8,076 nt of DNA from Simkania negevensis (GTDB lineage Bacteria; Chlamydiota; Chlamydiia; Chlamydiales; Simkaniaceae): contig JACPWA010000094.1 in assembly GCA_016191565.1 (NCBI GenBank), positions 1 through 8,076 on the forward strand, written 5' to 3'. Made by a program: the position numbers and the translations under genes. This document shows positions 1-5,581 of the stretch, piece after piece. Below the pieces are notes generated by a model. The model saw only the letters and a list, made by a program, of their open reading frames with translations, was not told the origin of the DNA and did not search any database. Numbering within the stretch: position 1 is the first letter of the stretch; each line of letters starts with the position of its first letter.

Positions 1-603
1 AAAAGCAATGATCGGTTCAAAAGAGAGCGCTTCTGCCCCTTTTTTTCGACAAAAAAATTCAAATTCTCTAGCAAGGTCAGCTTCTCGTACTCCTACTTTG
101 ACCTTAGTGAGCAAAAATTCGTACCCTTTATAAAGAAGCTGAGCGCTTTCTTTAAGACAGACAATCTCTTTTTCATCTTTAATCCCACGGACTTTTTGGA
201 GAAGCCCCTCTCTTTCTACAAGGACTAGGGTAGATCCTTTCTTTTTTCCCTCAGCTATAAGTTGTTTCATTTCCTTATAATCAAGATAAGAGCAGGTGGC
301 AGGATCAAAGGCCAATCTTTTTTCCTTTGGATTTTTTTCTAGAGTAAGAAGGGAAAGGAGGTTTCCTTTTTTCTCTTTCATCACAGGACAAGGAGCTATT
401 TTTTTTGCTGCTTCAAGATAACGTCCATCGACCAGAAGATAACTCTTCCTTTGATCAATCAGGAGGGTCCCTCGACTGAGCTTCACCCCTGTGTAGTAAA
501 AAATATCGAGTGGTTTTTCGATTAGAAAGCAATCAAGTCCTTGCCTTCTCATCTCCCTTTGAAAACTCCTGGTCCTATTAATAAAATAATTTTTCGATTT
601 CAT
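1..603 (-). CDS. pepP: Xaa-Pro aminopeptidase (aminopeptidase P family), N-terminal part, cut by window edge
   Basis: Cytosolic M24 metallopeptidase that removes N-terminal residues ahead of proline. The 201 visible codons cover the creatinase-type N-terminal domain and the start of the catalytic 'pita-bread' domain: RQGLDCFLIEKPLDIFYYTG (about residues 20-39), LLVDGRYLEAA (about 56-66), a VRGIKDEKEI helix typical of the domain junction, and SFEPIIAF at the edge, which in the family precedes the metal-binding residues. Those metal ligands lie outside the window. I chose ATG at 603-601, which overlaps the end of mutL by 26 bases, because it supplies the leading helix (NRTRSFQREMRRQGLD) that family members have before the GLD motif. 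ATG at 552-550 would cut that helix in half, though it has GGAG-like sequence just upstream. It sits directly downstream of mutL on the same strand, as in Chlamydia, and is probably co-transcribed with it. The family call is firm; the start is less so. Confidence 0.9.
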   Translation of the reverse strand, partial: MKSKNYFINRTRSFQREMRRQGLDCFLIEKPLDIFYYTGVKLSRGTLLIDQRKSYLLVDGRYLEAAKKIAPCPVMKEKKGNLLSLLTLEKNPKEKRLAFDPATCSYLDYKEMKQLIAEGKKKGSTLVLVEREGLLQKVRGIKDEKEIVCLKESAQLLYKGYEFLLTKVKVGVREADLAREFEFFCRKKGAEALSFEPIIAF

Positions 604-2305
604 CCCAACCAAAATGTCGTATAATTTTCCTTCCCTTTGGACAGCGAAGAGGAGAAGAACTTTTAAAAAGCTCTTCACACAACTTTCTTCCCTCTTCAAG
701 GGTATACCTTTTTTTCCCCTTTCTGACAAAAGAAGAGAGAAGAGAAGCAATTTTTTTCTCCTTCTCTTTTTCTCCTTCTCCTTGTCTTTCGAAGGTGTGA
801 AAGATTTCAAGAAGTTCAAAAACTAGAGCAGGAAGAGAACTTTCATCGAGAAGAGGATCCATTGCCTCAATAAGAAAGGTGGTAGGACCAAAAAGACGGA
901 GGCTAATTCCCATCTCTTTCATCCTCTCAAGATAGAGAAGAAGAAGCTCCTTTTCTGCTATGGATACCTCTAAAGGAATCGGCAGAAGAAGACTTTGGAG
1001 CGCCCCCCTTTTGGCAACAAGGCGATTATAGAGGATTTGCGCACTTGCCCCTTGTAAATTAACGAGAAGGATTCCTCCTTCCTCCTGCAAAGAAAGTTTT
1101 TTTTCCCATCCTTTAGCATCTACAAAAAGAAGGTGAGCAAAAAGGGCAAAAGGAGCAAAGGGAAGCTCAAATTCCTCTTGCTGCATAGAAAAGGGGAGAG
1201 GGAACTGCTTTTGCTCTTCTAAAAAACAGCTATCCCAATAACTCTCCCCTTTTTCCCTTGCTACAAAAGGAAAAGAAGGAACTTCGCTGTTTAGAGAAAA
1301 AATAGCCTTCTCACCTAGCCCCTGGTGAATTGCCTTTCTTACAAATATGCAGATCTCTTTCCCTTCTAAGAATCGGACCTCTCTTTTTTGAGGGTGCACA
1401 TTCACATCGATTCCTTGCCCAGGAACGGTAAGATAGAGAAGGTAGAGAGGATGCCTATTGCTTTGTAGGCGCGTCCCGTACCCATCGTAAATGGCAGAGG
1501 AGATCTCTTGAGAAAAAACACTCCGCCCATTGATAAAAAGATATTGTCCCGAGCGATTATAGCGCGCATTCAAAGGAGATCCTACCCATCCCAAGAGTTT
1601 TTTCCCTTCCCTTTCTTCTTGGATTCTGATCGCCCCTTCCAAAAAGGAGGTGCCTAGAAGATCGCTTGCTGCCTGTTTAATCCCCTCCTCCCCTTCTTTT
1701 CCTCCTCGACTTAGAAGAAGGCTTCCCTTTTCATCAGAAAGGAGCTCAAATCGCACCGAAGGATGGGCTAGAGCCAGCTTAAGAACCATTTTTAGAATTT
1801 CGGCTTGAGAAGCTTCAGGAGATTTTTGAAATTTCCTCCGCGCTGGCACATTGTAAAAAAGCTGAGAAACCTCTACGCTTGTGCCCCCCTTCCTCACCGA
1901 CTTTCCTTCTCCTTTGATCCTTCCTCCCTCAGCAAGGAGCCGATGTCCCACCTCTTCCCCTTGCAAGCTAGAGCTGATCACCATTTTTGAAATGGCCCCG
2001 ATCGCTGCCAACGCCTCTCCACGGAATCCCATCGAACTGATTTTCTCTAAATCCTCTGCTTTTGCAATCTTTGAAGTGGCGTGCCTCTCTAAACAAAGAA
2101 GAAGATCTCTCTTCCCCATCCCCTTCCCATCGTCCTGAACACCAATCCTCTGAAATCCTCCTCCCGCAATCTCAACTACGACCCTGCTTGCCCCTGCATC
2201 CACCGCATTTTCAACGAGTTCTTTCACTACAGAAGCTGGATTTTCAATCACCTCTCCCGCAGCAATCTTATTGATCGTCTCTTCATCTAAAATATGGATC
2301 GTCAT
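578..2305 (-). CDS. mutL: DNA mismatch repair protein MutL, lacking endonuclease motifs
   Basis: Mismatch-repair ATPase that links MutS mismatch recognition to downstream steps. The N-terminal GHKL ATPase domain (about residues 1-330) is intact: IAAGEV at 14-19, VVKELVENAVDAGA at 26-39 with catalytic E29 and N33, DDGKGM at 58-63, RHATSKI at 74-80, GFRGEALA at 93-100, NVPARRKF at 152-159, and VNVHPQKREVRF at 301-312 with K307; these fall at the same numbers as in E. coli MutL. A variable linker (about 335-380) leads to the C-terminal dimerisation domain. There the DQHA(x)2E(x)4E endonuclease motif is replaced (residues 416-427) and CPHGRP reads CPKGRK (555-560), so nuclease activity looks lost. 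ATG at 2305 puts IAAGEV at the usual distance; the Shine-Dalgarno match is poor. The length of 575 residues is normal for chlamydial MutL. It is divergent from the Nudix gene and upstream of pepP. Confidence 0.97.
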   Translation of the reverse strand: MTIHILDEETINKIAAGEVIENPASVVKELVENAVDAGASRVVVEIAGGGFQRIGVQDDGKGMGKRDLLLCLERHATSKIAKAEDLEKISSMGFRGEALAAIGAISKMVISSSLQGEEVGHRLLAEGGRIKGEGKSVRKGGTSVEVSQLFYNVPARRKFQKSPEASQAEILKMVLKLALAHPSVRFELLSDEKGSLLLSRGGKEGEEGIKQAASDLLGTSFLEGAIRIQEEREGKKLLGWVGSPLNARYNRSGQYLFINGRSVFSQEISSAIYDGYGTRLQSNRHPLYLLYLTVPGQGIDVNVHPQKREVRFLEGKEICIFVRKAIHQGLGEKAIFSLNSEVPSFPFVAREKGESYWDSCFLEEQKQFPLPFSMQQEEFELPFAPFALFAHLLFVDAKGWEKKLSLQEEGGILLVNLQGASAQILYNRLVAKRGALQSLLLPIPLEVSIAEKELLLLYLERMKEMGISLRLFGPTTFLIEAMDPLLDESSLPALVFELLEIFHTFERQGEGEKEKEKKIASLLSSFVRKGKKRYTLEEGRKLCEELFKSSSPLRCPKGRKIIRHFGWDEIEKLFY

Positions 2306-2310
2306 TTTTC

Positions 2311-2340
2311 TTGCATCGTTACGTGCTTTAAAAGTATATT
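2311..2340 (+). promoter_or_regulatory. candidate Nudix-gene promoter
   Basis: TTGCAT (2311-2316) and TATATT (2335-2340) are separated by 18 bases and end 33 bases before the ATG of the plus-strand Nudix gene. The -10 is good; the -35 matches the consensus at only three positions. The -10 box overlaps the candidate -10 of the divergent mutL promoter, so the two could exclude each other. Confidence 0.3.
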
Positions 2341-2363
2341 ACATGAGAAAAAGAAAATGTAAA
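2333..2363 (-). promoter_or_regulatory. candidate mutL-pepP promoter
   Basis: Read on the minus strand, a TTTACA (2363-2358) lies ahead of TATACT (2338-2333) with a 19-base spacer, or ahead of the overlapping TAATAT (2341-2336) with a 16-base spacer. Transcription would start about 20-25 bases before the mutL ATG. Both hexamers are one mismatch from the sigma-70/sigma-66 consensus in the first reading, but the spacer is long. This is a by-eye prediction only. Confidence 0.35.
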
Positions 2364-2373
2364 GCGGCTTGAC

Positions 2374-3195
2374 ATGTTAAATAGGACTATCTTTTTACTT
2401 CTCTTCTTCTTTTCTTCCCTTTCTGCACACTCCCTACAAGATTACCTTTCCCTAATGAAAAATCACACCACGCTTGGTCCCTTAGGTAGTAACAAAGAGG
2501 GGGAGATCGAAATTATTTTAGAACCCAGCGAAATCTTAAAAATTGAAAAAATAGCTAAGGAAAGACTTCTTAAAAAAGGTATTTCCGAAGAAGAGGCAGC
2601 TAGCTGGTCGCGCATTGGCATTATTGCTGAAGATCAATATCTCTATTTACTTCGCGACGCAGTGATTTTTCCTAAAGGAAATAAAGGAACGTATGATCGG
2701 ATTGTATGGAAAAATTCTTTAGATGGGATGGCAGGAGCAGCTATTCTTCCCCTCCTTCCCAACGGAGACATTCTCCTCAACCTCAACTATCGTCATGCCA
2801 CCCGCTCTTGGGAGCTTGAGCTTCCCCGCGGCGGCCGAAAAACTGGACAATCTCCTGAGGAAGCAGCTACCTGTGAGCTAAAAGAGGAGACAGGGCTTGA
2901 AGTAGATGAGCTTGTCTATCTAGGAGAAATGCACCCTGATTCAGGAATCCTCAGCAGCCGGGTCGCCGTTTTCCTGGCCTACACCTCTAAACGTTCCTCT
3001 GCCAAAATCGAAGAAGGGGAAGCCATTGCTGCCCACCCTACTTTTACCATCGAAAAACTTAAACACCTTCTATCAAAAGGCTCTTTCAAAACTAACCTCC
3101 AAGGAAAAGAGATTACTGTTTCTGTGTCTGATCCTTTCCTCACCTTTGCTCTCCTTCAGCTTAAAGAAGGTCCTTCACAAAAAAATGGGAAATAG
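2374..3195 (+). CDS. Nudix hydrolase with N-terminal signal peptide (ADP-ribose pyrophosphatase-like)
   Basis: A 273-residue protein that probably cleaves a nucleoside diphosphate linked to another group; the substrate cannot be read from the sequence. Residues 1-18 look like a Sec signal peptide: MLNRT, then the hydrophobic run IFLLLFFFSSLSA, with likely cleavage after LSA. Residues 19-115 are a less familiar N-terminal region rich in charged helices. The Nudix fold spans roughly 117-260, with a WELELPRGG strand-loop at 146-154 of the ADP-ribose pyrophosphatase style. The Nudix box (153-175) fits G-x5-E-x7-R-E-U-x-E-E-x-G-U except that the first E is Q159 and the R is C167; the metal-binding ELKEE glutamates are kept. 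ATG at 2374 has no good Shine-Dalgarno sequence, but no in-frame ATG lies in the short gap upstream and the start gives a clean signal peptide. An exported Nudix enzyme is unusual; a periplasmic or host-directed role is inference. Confidence 0.85.
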   Translation: MLNRTIFLLLFFFSSLSAHSLQDYLSLMKNHTTLGPLGSNKEGEIEIILEPSEILKIEKIAKERLLKKGISEEEAASWSRIGIIAEDQYLYLLRDAVIFPKGNKGTYDRIVWKNSLDGMAGAAILPLLPNGDILLNLNYRHATRSWELELPRGGRKTGQSPEEAATCELKEETGLEVDELVYLGEMHPDSGILSSRVAVFLAYTSKRSSAKIEEGEAIAAHPTFTIEKLKHLLSKGSFKTNLQGKEITVSVSDPFLTFALLQLKEGPSQKNGK

Positions 3196-3203
3196 GGGAT
3201 AAT
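3174..3203 (+). promoter_or_regulatory. candidate promoter for the 3228 gene
   Basis: TTCACA (3174-3179) and GATAAT (3198-3203) are separated by 18 bases; each is one mismatch from the sigma-70 consensus. The predicted start of transcription, near 3210, leaves a short leader before the ATG at 3228. The -35 lies in the last codons of the Nudix gene, so the downstream gene may have its own promoter rather than depend only on read-through. Confidence 0.4.
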
Positions 3204-3227
3204 GTTTCTTTAAATTAGGAAGAACTC

Positions 3228-4286
3228 ATGGAACAGGTTGTCCCTAGAAGTAGCAGTCCAGGAACAAAAGTGCTCTACACTCAAAAAGATGTAGAAACAT
3301 TAAACCAGCACCATAAAATTTTTAACAGGATCTCTATAATAGAGCTAGTAACTTACTGTGGGGCTCGCCTTGTTTTCATTCTTGCTGCTATTAAAGCAGT
3401 GAATATTATTCGTGGAAAAGATTCCCATATCCCCCTTTTTTCTCGTAATTTTGCTAAAATTCTTTTTACGGACAAAGGTCATTTTCCCTATTTTTCTTTA
3501 ACAGCCTCCACTGCCTTTGTTACTTTTTTCTTTTTCCTAAAAAAAGCTCCTTTCCTCCGATTTGATTATTATTTTCCTCCTACGACTCTATTGCTTATCG
3601 AACAACTTACTTTTAAAATAAATTTAGATTGTTTTTCTCCTACCTTCTCCAGCCCTTCTTCTACGCCTTTGCGCGATCCATTTGATCTGTGTAATATCTA
3701 TGGGCGAAGAATCAACATGTGTCATCATTTAAAACACATTAAGGATGCAAATAACCTTCTTCCTCTTCTCCTTACAGAATCCTTTGCAAAAAAAATTCCA
3801 CTCAAAGTGTTTCCCTTTGTATTTATAAAAGATGTCGAAGGAGCCACGAATTTGTCATTAGCCCTTTTTATTCTTTCCCTCCGCTTTTTAAAAGAGCTTC
3901 TTACTTCAAAACTACCTCTGACAGAAGATAGTGCATACATTTCTCTTCTAAACCAACAACTAGATGCTCTTTCTTACAGTAAGTATCGTCATAAAAGTAG
4001 TACTTTAGCTATACTCGCTTCTCCTACTGTACAAATAGTCCTACAACAGGGCGTATTTCATATTAACATTAAAGTGGATAACCACCTTGGTTCTCTTAAC
4101 CAGATGTTCTCCCTAATACCTCAAGAGCTTCTACAAAGCGGCAAAATAGCCTTTTGTTTTTCTTTCAAGAAGCAAAGCAACCTTTTAAAAGAATGGGATA
4201 CCTTTGCATCAACCCATCAATCTGAAATCGCCTCGCAAAAAATAATTTGGAAAGCAGCAGAAGGGCAAGCATCTGAAGTCGATTAA
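3228..4286 (+). CDS. hypothetical protein with two N-terminal membrane segments
   Basis: I do not recognise this 352-residue protein. A polar N-terminus (1-35) precedes a strongly hydrophobic stretch at about 36-61 (ISIIELV...ILAAIKAVNII) and a second at about 88-105 (FSLTASTAFVTFFFFL), with roughly 26 polar or basic residues between them. The remaining 250 residues look soluble, with a low-complexity Ser/Pro patch near 137-147 (SPTFSSPSSTP) and an amphipathic helical region near 205-250. Two N-terminal membrane segments followed by a cytoplasmic-type domain recall chlamydial inclusion-membrane proteins, but the loop is longer than in the classic bilobed Inc pattern, so that is only a suggestion. 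The start is well supported by AGGAAG five bases or so before the ATG. Its codons look more AT-rich than those of mutL, consistent with a lineage-specific gene. It is 32 bases after the Nudix gene on the same strand. Confidence 0.75.
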   Translation: MEQVVPRSSSPGTKVLYTQKDVETLNQHHKIFNRISIIELVTYCGARLVFILAAIKAVNIIRGKDSHIPLFSRNFAKILFTDKGHFPYFSLTASTAFVTFFFFLKKAPFLRFDYYFPPTTLLLIEQLTFKINLDCFSPTFSSPSSTPLRDPFDLCNIYGRRINMCHHLKHIKDANNLLPLLLTESFAKKIPLKVFPFVFIKDVEGATNLSLALFILSLRFLKELLTSKLPLTEDSAYISLLNQQLDALSYSKYRHKSSTLAILASPTVQIVLQQGVFHINIKVDNHLGSLNQMFSLIPQELLQSGKIAFCFSFKKQSNLLKEWDTFASTHQSEIASQKIIWKAAEGQASEVD

Positions 4287-4309
4287 CTCATAAAAAAGCC
4301 TTACTCCTC

Positions 4310-4337
4310 TTGCATTTTAAATTTTTTGCTTTATAAG
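4310..4337 (+). promoter_or_regulatory. candidate promoter for the 4373 gene
   Basis: TTGCAT (4310-4315), a 16-base AT-rich spacer and TATAAG (4332-4337) would start transcription near 4345. This agrees with the ATG start at 4373 and disfavours a GTG at 4340. The -10 lies inside a perfect small palindrome, TGCTT-TAT-AAGCA (4327-4339), which could be a binding site or chance. Confidence 0.4.
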
Positions 4338-4372
4338 CAGTGAGAAGATCACCTTTATCCTGGAGTCTTCCC

Positions 4373-5308
4373 ATGTCGCTTGACCCTTCTCACCTTTCTT
4401 CTAACGGATTTATGGAAAAAAATAGCTCTTCCGGCTATAAACGTAGGCAATCCTCAAGCAAGAGTAGGTCTATGCGTATCCTTTCTACCCTTATCACCCT
4501 CGGCTGTATTGGTTACGGCCTTTTTTGGGTAGATGAAAATCACCCAGATCTGAAGAATAAAGCGGTCGAATTTCTGCATACGGGGACCTTTCATACGTTA
4601 GAGGCGCGGTTCACAGCTAAGCAGATCATGGAAAAGCAGGAAAAAGTGCTTCTTAAAGATGCGAATCACACTTTTTCTGAACCGGTCCTCAAGTTTCATC
4701 CCTACCTTTTGATGGAGGTGAAATATAGTGAAAATCCTCATGCGACTAAAGAAGGAATCATTTTATGGGACCTTATCGATGGAGAAATGGTCATTGATGC
4801 GGCAAACTGGGAAAAAACCCATGGGTTTGCTGACTGCATCAATGCCAATGCAGATCGATATGAATTTAAGATTATCAACCTGATCGCCCAAAATGGAGGA
4901 AAAGTCCATAAGCAAGCGCTCATTCAATCTCTTAACATTGAACAGATGCTCCTCAGTAACTGGATCGATCGATGTAAAAAGAAAAAGCTCATTGTACAGG
5001 AAGGGGAAGTCTATCGGATCCACTTAGAAAAACCAAAGCTGAATGTTTTCCCTTCCACTTTTATTGCTGATCCTTTGGTGACGAAGAGCACGAAACACAC
5101 AGAAAAGCTTACCCGGCACTATTCCCCTGCCCAGGTAAAAAGAGCGGCTGAAGCCGCTTTTGGAAGCGATTTTGCGATCAGAAACACTCGCGATGTTTTT
5201 CTTCCGGTATACGGCATCACCGTGCAGAATCCTGATGGCTCTCTCCATACCAGCCACTGGAACGCCCTCAACGGACAAAGAATCACTCTTCCTTCCCTCG
5301 TTGAATAG
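4373..5308 (+). CDS. hypothetical single-pass membrane protein with a winged-helix-like segment
   Basis: A 311-residue protein that I cannot assign to a named family. Residues 1-35 are polar and basic (KRRQ and KSRSMR near 23-35), followed by one membrane segment at about 36-53 (ILSTLITLGCIGYGLFWV). By the positive-inside rule the N-terminus is cytosolic and residues 54-311 lie outside the cytoplasmic membrane. Within that part, about 163-217 reads as helix-helix-helix-wing (FKIINLIAQ, KQALIQSL, QMLLSNWIDRCKKKKL, IVQEGEVYRI), a winged-helix-like pattern. The C-terminus (about 250-311) holds a separate domain with VQNPDGSLHTSHWNALNG. I chose ATG at 4373, not the in-frame GTG at 4340, because TGGAG lies seven bases upstream of it and a promoter candidate overlaps the GTG. 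Conservation in other chlamydiae is likely but unchecked. It is the last plus-strand gene before a convergent gap. Confidence 0.75.
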   Translation: MSLDPSHLSSNGFMEKNSSSGYKRRQSSSKSRSMRILSTLITLGCIGYGLFWVDENHPDLKNKAVEFLHTGTFHTLEARFTAKQIMEKQEKVLLKDANHTFSEPVLKFHPYLLMEVKYSENPHATKEGIILWDLIDGEMVIDAANWEKTHGFADCINANADRYEFKIINLIAQNGGKVHKQALIQSLNIEQMLLSNWIDRCKKKKLIVQEGEVYRIHLEKPKLNVFPSTFIADPLVTKSTKHTEKLTRHYSPAQVKRAAEAAFGSDFAIRNTRDVFLPVYGITVQNPDGSLHTSHWNALNGQRITLPSLVE

Positions 5309-5581
5309 ACTTTCTTGCGCAATTTAATTTGTTCGAAAAAATCTGCGTAAGGTGAGTTAGTAATTTTATTTCTTACATTAGACTTCTTTCAAAACTCCAT
5401 TTATTTGCCAAGATAGCGATTTTTGCCATCTCTAAAAACCGATTTTTTTCAGCCATGTGTTCTCACATTGTCTTCAAAATCGTTTTTAAGACCTGTCTAA
5501 AACTCGCCATTTTTCCAAACAAAGCGAGTTTCGAAAGAAGTCTATTTAGTACAAAATCGTTTTTGCTGATGAGGCGGTACA
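5309..5581. other. 273-base convergent intergenic region
   Basis: This gap separates the 3' ends of two convergent genes and shows no credible coding sequence. Most of it (5379-5544) is a long imperfect palindrome described separately. Before that, CTTGCGCA (5314-5321) and TGCGTAAG (5344-5351) could form a weak 7-of-8 stem with a 22-base AT-rich loop; it lacks a following T-run, so it is a poor terminator. A 13-base word (CAAAATCGTTTTT) occurs both inside the palindrome (5475-5487) and just outside it (5552-5564). Confidence 0.7.
5379..5544. mobile_element. 166-base palindromic foldback (MITE-like) element
   Basis: The two ends are inverted copies: TAGACTTCTTTC starts the left arm and its complement ends the right arm. 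Aligning the arms by eye gives 37 matches in the outer 46 positions. Similarity resumes further in (CTAAAAACCGATTTT against CTTAAAAACGATTTT) and ends in a perfect ATGTG-TTCT-CACAT hairpin at 5455-5468. The outer ends and the inner hairpin share the same centre (5461.5), so the whole stretch is one palindrome rather than two chance repeats. A TA dinucleotide borders each end of the GACTTCTTTC core, as in elements mobilised by IS630/Tc1-mariner transposases, although here TA could simply be part of the repeat. There is no open reading frame of note inside. As RNA it would fold on either strand and might terminate both convergent genes. The origin as a mobile element is inferred from structure alone. 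Confidence 0.6.

Noticed and set aside
614..826. Plus-strand open frame opposite the end of mutL
   Set aside because: Low-complexity, Phe/Lys/Ser-rich translation with no ribosome site, fully antisense to well-conserved MutL sequence.
4340..4372. GTG at 4340 as the start of the 4373 gene
   Set aside because: The GTG has no Shine-Dalgarno sequence and sits almost on the predicted -10. ATG at 4373 has TGGAG at good spacing.
4738..5322. Several minus-strand open frames opposite the 4373 gene
   Set aside because: They overlap one another and a well-formed plus-strand protein, have no ribosome sites and no recognisable motifs.
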